DNA of 64,000 bases from Streptomyces hygroscopicus subsp. hygroscopicus (GCF_030269125.1 NZ_BSSM01000010.1:186001-250000), one strand, 5' to 3'; numbered from the stretch's first letter, positions 8,866 to 17,913 are shown. A program made the numbers and translations. The notes: generated by a model not told the origin, from the letters alone.

Positions 8866-11800
8866 ATGCCCGCCCATCTCACCGATCCCGAGCAGCTCAA
8901 GGAGCTCCTCGGCATCCCCTTCACCCCGGAGCAGACGGCCTGCATCACCGCGCCGCCGGCCCCGCAGGTGATCGTGGCCGGCGCCGGTTCGGGCAAGACC
9001 ACGGTGATGGCGGCCCGCGTGGTCTGGCTGGTCGGCACCGGGCAGGTCGCCCCCGAACAGGTCCTCGGCCTGACCTTCACCAACAAGGCCGCGGGCGAAC
9101 TGGCCGAGCGCGTCCGCAAGGCGCTCGTCAGGGCCGGCGTCACCGACCCGGAAGCCCTCCCGTCACCCGACGGCCACCCCTCGGCGACAGGGCTCCGCGC
9201 CGACCCCCCCTGGTGGGACCCGGACAACCCCCCGGGCGAGCCGGTCATCTCCACGTACCACTCCTTCGCCGGGCGCCTCCTCACCGACCACGGCCTGCGC
9301 GTCGGCCTGGAGCCCGCCTCCCGCCTGCTCGCCGACGCCACCCGCTACCAGCTCGCCGCCCGTGTGCTGCGCGAGGCCCCCGGCCCCTACCCGGCCCTCA
9401 CCCGCTCCTTCGCCGACCTCGTCGGCGACCTGCTCGCCCTCGACTCCGAACTCGCCGAGCACCTGGTGGAGCCGGGCCGACTGCGCGCCTGGGACGAGGA
9501 GCTGCTCGAAACCCTCCAAGGCACCCGGCTCAGCAACGCCGAGCTGCGCAAGGTCCCCGAGACCGCGCACGCCCGCCGCGAACTCGCCGGACTGGTCCAG
9601 CGCTACCGGGCCGCCAAACGCGAACGCGACCTCCTCGACTTCGGCGACCAGATCGCCCTGTCCGCCCGCCTGGCCGCGCTGCCCGAGGTCGGCCGCCTGC
9701 TGCGCGAGGAGTTCCGGGTGGTCCTGCTGGACGAGTACCAGGACACCTCCGTCGCCCAACGCGTCCTGCTCGCCGGCCTGTTCGGCGCGGGAACCGGCCA
9801 CCCCGTGACCGCCGTCGGCGACCCCTGCCAGGCCATCTACGGCTGGCGCGGCGCCTCCGTCGCCAACCTGGACGACTTCCCCGACCACTTCCGCCACGCC
9901 GACGGCCGTCCCGCCACCCGCCAGTCGCTTCGTGAGAACCGCCGCAGCGGCGGCCGGCTCCTCGACCTCGCCAACGGCCTCGCCGCCCCCCTGCGCGCCA
10001 TGCACGCGGGCGTCGAGGCCCTTCGTCCGGCCCCGGGCGCCGAGCGCGACGGCACGGTCCGCTGCGCCCTGCTGCCCACCCACGCCGAGGAGTTGGACTG
10101 GCTCGCGGACTCCGTCGCCCACCTCGTGCGCACCGGCACCGCCCCCGGCGAGATCGCCGTCCTGTGCCGTACGGCCGCCGACTTCGCCGCGATCCAGGGC
10201 GCGCTCGTCGCCCGGGACGTCCCCGTCGAGGTCGTCGGCCTGTCCGGGCTGCTGCACCTGCCGGAGGTCGCCGACCTGGTCGCCGTCTGCGAGGTCCTCC
10301 AGGACCCGGGCGCCAACGCGAGCCTGGTACGGCTGCTGACCGGGCCCCGCTGGCGCATCGGCCCCCGCGACCTCGCCCTGCTCGGCCGCCGTGCCCGGCT
10401 GCTCGTCGCGCACGCGCGCGCCGGCGACACCGACGACCCGGACCGCCGGCTCGCCGCCGCCGTGGAGGGCACCGACCCGGCCGAGGTGATATCGCTCGCC
10501 GACGCCCTGGACACCTTCCTGGACGCCCGCGGCGGCGACGAGGACGGGCTGCCGTTCTCGCCGGACGCCCGCGTGCGCTTCGCCCGCCTCGCCACCGAGC
10601 TGCGCGACCTGCGCCGGGCCCTGTCCGACCCGCTGATGGACGTCCTGCACCGCGTCCTCGCCGTCACCGGCCTTGAGGTGGAGCTGTCGGCGTCCCCGCA
10701 CGCCCTGGCCGCCCGCCGCCGTGAGACCCTCGCCAACTTCCTCGACGTCGCCGCCTCCTTCGCCGCGAGCGACGGCGAGGCCACCCTGCTCGCCTTCCTG
10801 GGCTTCCTGCGCACCGCCGCCCAGTACGAGAAGGGCCTCGACAACGCCCTGCCCGGCGGCGAGAACACCGTCAAGGTGCTCACCGCCCACAAGTCCAAGG
10901 GCCTGGAGTGGGACGTCGTGGCCGTGCCCGGCCTCGTCACCGGCACCTTCCCCAGCGCCCAGGGCCGCGACAAGTGGACCGCGCAGGCCAAGGTGCTGCC
11001 GCACGCCCTGCGCGGCGACGCTGCCACCCTGCCCGACGTCGACGGCTGGGACGCGCGCGGCATGAAGGCGTTCCACGAGGCCATGAAGGAGCACCAGCAC
11101 ACCGAGGAACTGCGCCTCGGTTACGTCACCTTCACCCGCCCCCGCTCCCTCCTGCTCGGCTCGGGCCACTGGTGGGGCCCCAGCCAGAAGAGGAAACGCG
11201 GCCCCTCCGACTTCCTCCGGGCCCTGTACGAGCACTGCGCCGCCGGATACGGCGAGATCGAGGCATGGGCCGACGAACCCGCCGACGACGAGGAGAACCC
11301 GGCCCTGCACCGGGCCGAGGCCGACCTGGCCTGGCCGCTGCCCCTCGACGCCGACGCCTTCGCCCGCCGCCACGCCGCCGCCCGGACGGTCCTCGCCCAC
11401 CTCGACACCCTGACCGCCGCCGGGCCGTCGGCCGCCCCCGCCGACCCGGCCGTCTTCGAGGACCCGGACTGGCCGGTGCCGCCGGAGGAGCCGCCGTACG
11501 ACGAGCCGTACGACGGGCCGCCGTACGAAGAACCGCCGTACGACGAGGTCGACGACGAACCGCCGTACGAGGAGCCGTACGACGACAGCGCGCGCGATGG
11601 CGCCTTGGACGACGCCTTGTACGGCGACTCGTACGGCGAGGCCCCGCGCGCTGACACCCCGTACGACGGCGCTCCCGCCGACCCCCACCAGGCCTCCGCC
11701 CCCCTCATCCCCCATCAGGCCCCGGCCCCCGAGCCGGACCCGTACCCCGTCCTCACCCCGGAGGAGTCCCGCCTGATCGCCTCCTGGGACCGCGATCTGG

Positions 11801-12492
11801 ACGCGCTCGCCGGGGAGCTGCTGCTGGCCCGCCGTGCCGTCACGGACGTACCCCTGCCCGCCACGCTGACCGCCACCCAGCTGCTGCGCCTGGCCGAGGA
11901 CCCGGACGGGCTCGCGCAGGAACTCGCGCGCCCCATGCCGCGCCCCCCGCAGCCCGCCGCGCGCCGGGGCACCCGCTTCCACGCCTGGGTGGAGTCGCGC
12001 TACGAGGAGTTGGCGCTGCCCCTGCTGGAGCCCGACGAGCTGCCCGGCGGCGACGCCGAGATCGCCGACGAACAGGACCTGGAGGCACTCAAGGAAGCCT
12101 TCGAACGTACCGAGTACGCCCGGCGCACGCCGTACCGCGTGGAGGAACCGGTCCAGCTCGTCCTCGCCGGGAGGGTCGTACGCGGCCGGATCGACGCCGT
12201 CTACAGGGAGGGCGAGGGTGCGGCGGCGACGTACGAGATCGTGGACTGGAAGACCGGCCGCGAGCACACCGCCGACCCGCTCCAGCTCGCCGTGTACCGG
12301 CTGGCCTGGGCCGAACAGCAGGGCGTCCCGCTCGACGCGGTCACCGCCACGTTCCTGTACGTGCGCACCGGGGAGGCCGTTCGCCCGGCGGACCTGCCGG
12401 ACCGGCCCGCGCTGGAGCGGCTGCTCGGCGGGGAGCCCGGGGCGCGCGACGACGAGGGCACCGCGGTGATCCGGCGCGCCCCCCGAGTGTGA
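8866..12492 (+). CDS. adnB: UvrD-type helicase with C-terminal RecB-like nuclease (AdnB-like)
   Basis: 1208 residues from ATG 8866. Walker A GAGSGKTT lies at 39-46, DEYQD near 289, GDPCQAIYGWRGA next, then TAHKSKGLEWD and a final helicase motif. The C-terminal nuclease shows TRFHAWVESRYEE (about 1035), RGRIDAVYR and DWKTG near 1127 with QLAVYRLAW. Between the domains, about 865-965, is a repetitive acidic linker built from PPYDEP-like units. It follows the adnA-like gene after 93 bases, and its stop overlaps the region upstream of the M20 gene. A TAGCCT hexamer at 8852-8857, eight bases before the ATG, suggests a separate leaderless transcript. The function is DNA end processing with the preceding subunit. 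Confidence 0.87.
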   Translation: MPAHLTDPEQLKELLGIPFTPEQTACITAPPAPQVIVAGAGSGKTTVMAARVVWLVGTGQVAPEQVLGLTFTNKAAGELAERVRKALVRAGVTDPEALPSPDGHPSATGLRADPPWWDPDNPPGEPVISTYHSFAGRLLTDHGLRVGLEPASRLLADATRYQLAARVLREAPGPYPALTRSFADLVGDLLALDSELAEHLVEPGRLRAWDEELLETLQGTRLSNAELRKVPETAHARRELAGLVQRYRAAKRERDLLDFGDQIALSARLAALPEVGRLLREEFRVVLLDEYQDTSVAQRVLLAGLFGAGTGHPVTAVGDPCQAIYGWRGASVANLDDFPDHFRHADGRPATRQSLRENRRSGGRLLDLANGLAAPLRAMHAGVEALRPAPGAERDGTVRCALLPTHAEELDWLADSVAHLVRTGTAPGEIAVLCRTAADFAAIQGALVARDVPVEVVGLSGLLHLPEVADLVAVCEVLQDPGANASLVRLLTGPRWRIGPRDLALLGRRARLLVAHARAGDTDDPDRRLAAAVEGTDPAEVISLADALDTFLDARGGDEDGLPFSPDARVRFARLATELRDLRRALSDPLMDVLHRVLAVTGLEVELSASPHALAARRRETLANFLDVAASFAASDGEATLLAFLGFLRTAAQYEKGLDNALPGGENTVKVLTAHKSKGLEWDVVAVPGLVTGTFPSAQGRDKWTAQAKVLPHALRGDAATLPDVDGWDARGMKAFHEAMKEHQHTEELRLGYVTFTRPRSLLLGSGHWWGPSQKRKRGPSDFLRALYEHCAAGYGEIEAWADEPADDEENPALHRAEADLAWPLPLDADAFARRHAAARTVLAHLDTLTAAGPSAAPADPAVFEDPDWPVPPEEPPYDEPYDGPPYEEPPYDEVDDEPPYEEPYDDSARDGALDDALYGDSYGEAPRADTPYDGAPADPHQASAPLIPHQAPAPEPDPYPVLTPEESRLIASWDRDLDALAGELLLARRAVTDVPLPATLTATQLLRLAEDPDGLAQELARPMPRPPQPAARRGTRFHAWVESRYEELALPLLEPDELPGGDAEIADEQDLEALKEAFERTEYARRTPYRVEEPVQLVLAGRVVRGRIDAVYREGEGAAATYEIVDWKTGREHTADPLQLAVYRLAWAEQQGVPLDAVTATFLYVRTGEAVRPADLPDRPALERLLGGEPGARDDEGTAVIRRAPRV
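11486..11650 (+). repeat. In-frame 15-base tandem repeats coding the AdnB linker
   Basis: The coding DNA repeats units close to GAGCCGCCGTACGAC, with the core GCCGTACGA recurring many times. It encodes alternating Pro-Tyr-Asp-Glu units in a disordered acidic linker between the helicase and nuclease domains. Repeat number is likely to vary between strains. Confidence 0.8.
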
Positions 12493-12539
12493 CGAACCGC
12501 CCGCCGAGGATGTGGTCGCGGGCCGATAGGCTCGTGAGC

Positions 12540-13943
12540 ATGAGCCAGACCCCGGACAGCGCCGTCCGCGCGTATATCGAGCAGCACCGCGCAGCCTTCC
12601 TCGACGACCTCACCGCATGGCTGCGCATCCCCTCCGTGTCGGCCCAGCCCGACCACGCGCCCGACGTGCGGCGCAGTGCCGACTGGCTCGCCGCCAGGTT
12701 GACCGCGACCGGCTTCACGACCGTCGAGGTCTGGCCCACCGAGGGCGCCCCGGCCGTCTTCGCCGAGTGGCCCTCCGGCGACCCCGGGGCGCCGACCGTG
12801 CTGGTCTACGGCCACCACGACGTGCAGCCCGCCGCCCGCGAGGACGGCTGGGACAGCGAGCCCTTCGAACCCGTCGTCCGCGGGAACCGCCTCTACGCGC
12901 GCGGCGCCGCCGACGACAAGGGCCAGGTCTTCTTCCACACCCTCGGCGTCCGCGCCCACCTCGCCGCCACCGGCCGCACCGCCCCCGCGGTCAACCTGAA
13001 GCTGCTGATCGAGGGCGAGGAGGAGTCCGGCTCCCCGCACTTCCGGGCCCTGGTCGAGGCGCGGGCCGGGCGCCTGGCCGCCGACGCCGTGATCGTCTCC
13101 GACACCGGCATGTGGGCCGAGGACACCCCGACGGTGTGCACCGGCATGCGCGGCCTCGCCGAGTGCGAGATCCGGCTGTACGGCCCCGACCAGGACATCC
13201 ACTCCGGTTCCTTCGGCGGCGCCGTGCCCAACCCGGCCACCGCCGTCGCCCGCCTGGTCGCCGCACTGCACGACGAGCGGGGGCACGTGGCCGTCCCCGG
13301 CTTCTACGACGGCGTCGTGGAGCTGACCGACCGCGAGCGCGAGCTGTTCGCCGAACTGCCCTTCGACGAGGAGCGCTGGCTGCGCACCGCCAAGTCCCGC
13401 GCGACCCAGGGCGAGGCCGGGCACACCACCCTGGAGCGCGTCTGGGCCCGCCCGACCGCCGAGGTCAACGGCATCGGCGGGGGCTACCAGGGCCCCGGGA
13501 GCAAGACGATCATCCCGTCCTCCGCCGTGGTGAAGCTGTCCTTCCGGCTGGTCGCGGGCCAGGACCCCGACCACGTGGAGAAGGCCGTCCGCGCCTGGGC
13601 CGCCGAGCAGGTGCCCGCCGGGATCCGCTGCGAGATCGACTTCGGCTCGGCCACCCGGCCCTGTCTGACCCCGCTCGACCACCCGGCCCTCCAGTCCGTC
13701 GTCCGGGCGATGGGCCGCGCCTTCGAGGGCCCCGTCCTCTTCACCCGCGAGGGCGGCTCAGGGCCCGCCGCCGACCTCCAGGAGGTCCTCGGCAGCCCCG
13801 TGCTCTTCCTGGGCGTCTCCGTCCCCTCCGACGGCTGGCACGCGCCCAACGAGAAGGTGGAGCTGGACCTCCTCCTCAAGGGCGTCGAGACCAGCGCCTA
13901 CCTGTGGGCCGACCTGGCCGAGAACTGGCGTCCCACGCCCTGA
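12540..13943 (+). CDS. M20 family dipeptidase/metallopeptidase
   Basis: 467 residues. The zinc-binding signature of M20 peptidases is present: YGHHDVQP with the first metal His, AADDKGQV with the bridging Asp, EGEEESGS with the general base Glu and metal Glu, SDTG, and a late histidine in the GWHAPNE segment. The middle dimerisation domain has the expected length, so the gene looks intact. It should hydrolyse dipeptides or small N-acyl amino acids in the cytoplasm; the substrate cannot be told from sequence. ATG 12540 was chosen over an upstream in-frame GTG (12489) because TAGGCT at 12527-12532 sits seven bases before the ATG, as in leaderless Streptomyces genes. In mycobacteria the same place, between adnB and nudC, is held by a potassium channel gene. 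Confidence 0.88.
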   Translation: MSQTPDSAVRAYIEQHRAAFLDDLTAWLRIPSVSAQPDHAPDVRRSADWLAARLTATGFTTVEVWPTEGAPAVFAEWPSGDPGAPTVLVYGHHDVQPAAREDGWDSEPFEPVVRGNRLYARGAADDKGQVFFHTLGVRAHLAATGRTAPAVNLKLLIEGEEESGSPHFRALVEARAGRLAADAVIVSDTGMWAEDTPTVCTGMRGLAECEIRLYGPDQDIHSGSFGGAVPNPATAVARLVAALHDERGHVAVPGFYDGVVELTDRERELFAELPFDEERWLRTAKSRATQGEAGHTTLERVWARPTAEVNGIGGGYQGPGSKTIIPSSAVVKLSFRLVAGQDPDHVEKAVRAWAAEQVPAGIRCEIDFGSATRPCLTPLDHPALQSVVRAMGRAFEGPVLFTREGGSGPAADLQEVLGSPVLFLGVSVPSDGWHAPNEKVELDLLLKGVETSAYLWADLAENWRPTP

Positions 13944-14099
13944 CCCGGCGCACCGTACGGAAGGGCGCCACGGGCGCGAGGCACACTGGAGACACCGCCC
14001 GCCCGCGCCCGACCAGGTGCGTCGCCGTACGTCCTGTCGCACGTCCGCCCGAACCGCCCGCCGAACCGAACCGCCGTACTGGGGGAGTTGGAAGCACCC

Positions 14100-15044
14100 G
14101 TGACCACCTGGACCGACGACACAGCCGACCGTCCCATCTCGCTGACCGCCCCCTGCGGCATCGACCGCGCCGCCCACCACCGGCTGGACGAGGCCTGGCT
14201 CGCGGCGGCGTGGAGCCACCCCACGACCCGCTGTTTCGTGGTCTCCGGCGGCCAGGTGCTCATCGACGAGACGGCCGACGGGCGCACCGAACTCGTCATG
14301 ACCCCCTCCTTCGAGGCGCCGCTCACCGAGGCGCACCGCTACTTCCTCGGCATCGACGAGGAGGGCGTCGCCTTCTTCGCGCTCCAGAAGGACGGGCTGC
14401 CCGGCCGCATCGACCAGTCCGCGCGCCCGGCGGGCCTGCGGGAGGCCGGTCTGCTGCTGTCCCCGCGCGACACCGCGCTCATGGTGCACGCGGTCGGCCT
14501 GGAGAACTGGCAGCGCACCCACCGCTTCTGCTCCCGCTGCGGCGAGCGCACCGTGATCGCCGCGGCCGGCCACATCCGCCGCTGCCAGGCCTGCGGTGCC
14601 GAGCACTACCCGCGCACCGATCCCGCCGTGATCATGGCGGTGACCGACGCCGAGGACCGGATCCTGCTCGGCCGCCAGGTCCACTGGCCCGAGGGCCGCT
14701 TCTCCACGCTCGCCGGCTTCGTGGAGCCGGGTGAGTCCATCGAGCACGCGGTGCGCCGCGAGGTCGCCGAGGAGGTCGGCGTCACCGTCGGCGGCGTCGA
14801 GTACGTGGCGAGCCAGCCCTGGCCCTTCCCCTCCAGCCTGATGCTCGGCTTCATGGCCCGCGCCACCTCCACCGACATCCAGGTCGACGGCGACGAGATC
14901 TCCGAGGCCCGCTGGTTCTCCCGCCAGGAGCTCCACGACGCCTTCGAGGCGGGCACGGTCCTGCCGCCCTACGGCATCTCCATCGCCGCCCGGCTGATCG
15001 AGATGTGGTACGGCAAGCCGCTCCCGACCCGCAGCTTCGTCTGA
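14100..15044 (+). CDS. nudC: NAD(H) pyrophosphatase, Nudix family, NudC type
   Basis: 314 residues from GTG 14100; GGAAG five bases before it fits a ribosome binding site better than the in-frame TTG 14088, which has no spacing to its GGAG. A four-Cys zinc ribbon (CSRC ... CQAC) precedes the catalytic domain. The Nudix box starting at GFVEPGES (about residue 207) matches GX5EX7REUXEEXGU completely, and the NudC-specific SQPWPFPSS motif follows. The enzyme splits NAD(H) to AMP and nicotinamide mononucleotide, and family members also remove NAD caps from RNA. It is convergent with the mycoredoxin gene, with a long hairpin terminator between them. Confidence 0.93.
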   Translation: MTTWTDDTADRPISLTAPCGIDRAAHHRLDEAWLAAAWSHPTTRCFVVSGGQVLIDETADGRTELVMTPSFEAPLTEAHRYFLGIDEEGVAFFALQKDGLPGRIDQSARPAGLREAGLLLSPRDTALMVHAVGLENWQRTHRFCSRCGERTVIAAAGHIRRCQACGAEHYPRTDPAVIMAVTDAEDRILLGRQVHWPEGRFSTLAGFVEPGESIEHAVRREVAEEVGVTVGGVEYVASQPWPFPSSLMLGFMARATSTDIQVDGDEISEARWFSRQELHDAFEAGTVLPPYGISIAARLIEMWYGKPLPTRSFV

Positions 15045-15082
15045 GCGGTGACATCCCCGTAGGCGTGGCGTACGGCACATGG

Positions 15083-15124
15083 AACGGCGGCTCCCGAGTC
15101 GCTCTGGACTCGGGAGCCGCCGTT
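15083..15124. terminator. Bidirectional hairpin terminator between nudC and mrx1
   Basis: An 18-base perfect inverted repeat (15083-15100 with 15107-15124) encloses a six-base loop. It lies between two convergent genes, 38 bases after the nudC stop and 15 bases from the mycoredoxin stop. There is no T tract, as is common in high-GC genomes. Confidence 0.9.
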
Positions 15125-15139
15125 TCGCAGCCCGGGGCG

Positions 15140-15382
15140 TTACGCGGCGAGCTTCTGCTTGACCTGGGCCAGCGAGGGGTTCGTCATCGTGGAGCCGTCC
15201 GCGAAGAGCACGGTCGGGACCGTCTGGTTTCCGCCGTTCGCCTTCTCCACGAAGGCCGCGGACTCGGGGTCCTGCTCGATGTTGATCTCGGTGTAGGCGA
15301 TGCCCTCCCGGTCCATCTGGCTCTTCAGCCGACGGCAGTAACCGCACCAAGTCGTGCTGTACATCGTCACAGTGCCCTGCAT
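15140..15382 (-). CDS. mrx1: Mycoredoxin / glutaredoxin-like thiol oxidoreductase
   Basis: 80 residues with the whole glutaredoxin fold: the redox motif TTWCGYC near residues 10-16 and TVPTVLFADGS later. CGYC is the mycoredoxin-type active site used to reduce mycothiol-protein mixed disulfides, the actinobacterial counterpart of glutaredoxin. ATG 15382 was chosen for family length; the frame is open upstream through repeat DNA. A perfect sigma-R promoter lies about 50-75 bases upstream, so the gene should respond to disulfide stress. It is next to uvrD2 and wblC, as in mycobacteria. Confidence 0.92.
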   Translation of the reverse strand: MQGTVTMYSTTWCGYCRRLKSQMDREGIAYTEINIEQDPESAAFVEKANGGNQTVPTVLFADGSTMTNPSLAQVKQKLAA

Positions 15383-15429
15383 GTCTCTCGCGCTCCTCAG
15401 GCAGCTCGGGAAAGGTCGTCCTGGAGGAG

Positions 15430-15455
15430 AACGTAAGCGGGTGCTCGGCCATTCC
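15430..15455 (-). promoter_or_regulatory. Sigma-R type promoter for mrx1
   Basis: Read on the minus strand: GGGAAT, 18 bases, then GTT. GGAAT lies at 15451-15455 and GTT at 15430-15432. This exactly matches the known sigma-R consensus GGAAT-N18-GTT. Transcription would start roughly 40 bases before the mycoredoxin start codon. Confidence 0.88.
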
Positions 15456-15480
15456 CACCGGGGGTATGCAGGTCTCCGCC

Positions 15481-15617
15481 GTGACGCCCGACGCTCGGGA
15501 CGTGATGCCCGACGCTCGGGACGTGATGCCCGACGCACAGGGACGTGGTGCCCGACGTACGAGGCAGGACGTGGTGCCCGACGTATGAGCAGGACGTGGT
15601 GCCAGACGTATTAGTAC
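15481..15617 (+). repeat. Six imperfect direct repeats of 21-26 bases
   Basis: Units begin at about 15481, 15499, 15520, 15542, 15568 and 15593, each built around GACGTGRTGCCCGACG. The first unit is partial and the last carries a CCCGAC to CCAGAC change. The later units are longer and end in TACGAGGCAG or TATGAGCAG. The array lies between the mycoredoxin promoter and the uvrD2 start. The function is unknown; see findings. Confidence 0.9.
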
Positions 15618-15634
15618 GACCGCGAGGCCCCGCC

Positions 15635-15643
15635 TGTGGACAA
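15635..15643 (-). promoter_or_regulatory. Consensus DnaA box upstream of uvrD2
   Basis: TGTGGACAA, the complement of TTGTCCACA, which is the preferred Streptomyces DnaA box. It sits 40 bases before the uvrD2 start. It is a single box, so it is not an origin; a regulatory role is possible but unproven. Confidence 0.5.
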
Positions 15644-15682
15644 CCGCCGCGGGGGTCCCGGGCGACCTGGCAGCATGGCTGT

Positions 15683-17899
15683 GTGACAGCAGCAACGCAC
15701 TCCACCCTCTTCCCGCAGGTACCGGACGTCCCGGACTCGGCCGACGCGGTGCTCGAAGGGCTCGACCCCGAGCAGCGCGAGGTGGCCACCGCCCTGCGCG
15801 GCCCGGTGTGCGTGCTGGCCGGCGCGGGCACCGGCAAGACCCGGGCGATCACCCACCGCATCGCCTACGGGGTGCGGGCCGGCATCCTCCAGCCCGCCAG
15901 CGTGCTCGCCGTCACCTTCACCAACCGCGCCGCCGGCGAGATGCGGGGCCGGCTCCGCCAGCTCGGCGCCCAGGGCGTCCAGGCCCGTACCTTCCACTCC
16001 GCCGCCCTGCGCCAGCTCCAGTACTTCTGGCCGAAAGCCGTCGGTGGCAGCCTGCCCCGGCTGGTCGACCGCAAGATCCAGCTCGTCGCCGACGCCGCCG
16101 CCGGTCTCGGCACCCGGCTCGACCGTGGCGAGCTGCGCGATGTCACCGCCGAGATCGAATGGTGCAAGGTCACCCAGACCATCCCCGCCGACTACCCGTA
16201 CGCGGCAGCGAAGGCCGGCCGCGAGGCCCCCCGCGACCCCACCGAGATCGCCCACCTCTACGCGGCGTACGAGGACCTCAAACGCGACCGCGCGGTGATC
16301 GACTTCGAGGACGTCCTGCTGCTCACCGTCGCCATCCTCCAGGACCGCCAGGACATCGCCGAGCAGATCCGCGCCCAGTACCAGCACTTCGTGGTGGACG
16401 AGTACCAGGACGTCAGCCCCCTCCAGCAGCGCCTGCTGGAGCTGTGGCTCGGCGACCGCGACGACCTGTGCGTGGTCGGCGACGCCAGTCAGACCATCTA
16501 CTCGTTCACCGGAGCCACCCCCGACCACCTGCTCGACTTCCGCACCCGCCACCCCGGCGCGACCGTCGTCAAGCTGGTCCGCGACTACCGCTCCACCCCC
16601 CAGGTGGTCCGCCTCGCCAACGGCCTGCTCGCCCAGGCCCACGGCCGCGCCGCCGACCACCGGCTGGAACTCGTCTCACAGCGCCCCCTCGGCCCCGACC
16701 CCGTGTACACCGAGTACACGGACGAGCCCGCCGAGGCCGAGGGTGCCGCCCGCCGCATCCGCGAGCTGATCGACGCGGGCGTCCCGGCCGCCGAGATCGC
16801 CGTCCTGTTCCGCACCAACTCCCAGTCCGAGACCTACGAGCAGGCACTCGCCGACGCCGGCGTCCCCTACCAGCTGCGCGGCGCCGAGCGCTTCTTCGAC
16901 CGGCCCGAGGTGCGCAAGGCCGGCCTCGCCCTGCGCGGCGCCGCCCGCTTCGGGGGCAACGATTCCCTCCTGGACGACGTCGTGGACCTGCCCTCACAGG
17001 TGCGTGCCGTGCTGTCCGGCGAGGGCTGGACCACCCGGCCCCCGGCCGGCTCCGGCGCCGTCAGGGAGCGCTGGGAGTCCCTCGCCGCCCTGGTCAACCT
17101 CGCCCAGGACCTCGCCGCCGCCCGCCCCGGCGCCACCCTCGCCGACTTCGTCGCCGAACTGGACGAGCGGGCGGGCGCCCAGCACGCCCCCACCGTCCAG
17201 GGCGTCACCCTCGCCTCCCTGCACGCGGCCAAGGGCCTGGAGTGGGACGTCGTCTTCCTGGTCGGCGTCGCCGAGGGCATGCTGCCCATCACGTACGCGA
17301 GGACCGACGAGCAGATCGAGGAGGAGCGCCGCCTCCTCTACGTCGGCGTCACCCGTGCGCGCGAACGCCTCCATCTCTCCTGGTCCCTCTCCCGCTCACC
17401 CGGTGGCCGCCACAGCCGCAGACCCAGCCGCTTCCTCGACGGACTGCGCCCCGGCACCACGCCCACGGTCGGCCGCGGCGCGGGCGCCGCCGGGGGCGTC
17501 GCCGGGGGCGTCGAGCGCGGCATCCGCGGCTCCGGCACCCCCGTCGTGCCCCGGCGCACCCAGCGCACCCCGGCCCGCTGCCGGGTCTGCGGCCGCACCC
17601 TCACCGACGCGGGCGAGATGAAGCTGATGCGCTGCGAGGACTGCCCCTCCGACATGGACGAGGGACTGTACGAGCGGCTGCGCGAGTGGCGCGCCGTCCA
17701 GGCCGCGGACAGCGGACAGCCGGACTTCTGCGTCTTCACCGACCGCACCCTGATGGCCATCGCCGAGGCCCGTCCCGACAGTGCCGCGGAACTCTCCCGC
17801 ATCCCCGGCGTCCTCAGCCGCAAGCTGCGCAGCTACGGAGCCGATGTGCTGGCCATCTGCGCAGGTCAGGAGCTTCATGGCGAGATCGGTGGGGACTGA
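15683..17899 (+). CDS. uvrD2: UvrD2-type ATP-dependent DNA helicase with tetracysteine and HRDC domains
   Basis: 738 residues from GTG 15683. Helicase superfamily 1 motifs: GAGTGKT near residue 49, TFTNRAAGEM, VVDEYQDVSPLQQR, GDASQTIYSFTGA, LVRDYRSTPQ, SLHAAKGLEWD and LLYVGVTRARERL. After a Gly-rich linker come four cysteines (about 633, 636, 651, 654) and a C-terminal HRDC-like domain. That layout, helicase plus tetracysteine plus HRDC, is diagnostic of actinobacterial UvrD2, a 3'-5' DNA unwinding enzyme that is essential in mycobacteria. The frame is open further upstream through the direct repeats, but that extension is not conserved-looking. Confidence 0.92.
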   Translation: MTAATHSTLFPQVPDVPDSADAVLEGLDPEQREVATALRGPVCVLAGAGTGKTRAITHRIAYGVRAGILQPASVLAVTFTNRAAGEMRGRLRQLGAQGVQARTFHSAALRQLQYFWPKAVGGSLPRLVDRKIQLVADAAAGLGTRLDRGELRDVTAEIEWCKVTQTIPADYPYAAAKAGREAPRDPTEIAHLYAAYEDLKRDRAVIDFEDVLLLTVAILQDRQDIAEQIRAQYQHFVVDEYQDVSPLQQRLLELWLGDRDDLCVVGDASQTIYSFTGATPDHLLDFRTRHPGATVVKLVRDYRSTPQVVRLANGLLAQAHGRAADHRLELVSQRPLGPDPVYTEYTDEPAEAEGAARRIRELIDAGVPAAEIAVLFRTNSQSETYEQALADAGVPYQLRGAERFFDRPEVRKAGLALRGAARFGGNDSLLDDVVDLPSQVRAVLSGEGWTTRPPAGSGAVRERWESLAALVNLAQDLAAARPGATLADFVAELDERAGAQHAPTVQGVTLASLHAAKGLEWDVVFLVGVAEGMLPITYARTDEQIEEERRLLYVGVTRARERLHLSWSLSRSPGGRHSRRPSRFLDGLRPGTTPTVGRGAGAAGGVAGGVERGIRGSGTPVVPRRTQRTPARCRVCGRTLTDAGEMKLMRCEDCPSDMDEGLYERLREWRAVQAADSGQPDFCVFTDRTLMAIAEARPDSAAELSRIPGVLSRKLRSYGADVLAICAGQELHGEIGGD

Positions 17900-17913
17900 T
17901 ACGAACTCGTCGC

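Noticed and set aside
9163..12267. 1034-codon open frame on the minus strand
   Set aside because: It is antisense to the AdnB-like gene; composition is low complexity and has no motif.
15481..15617. CRISPR array
   Set aside because: Repeat units abut or nearly abut, with no unique spacers of constant size and no cas genes nearby.
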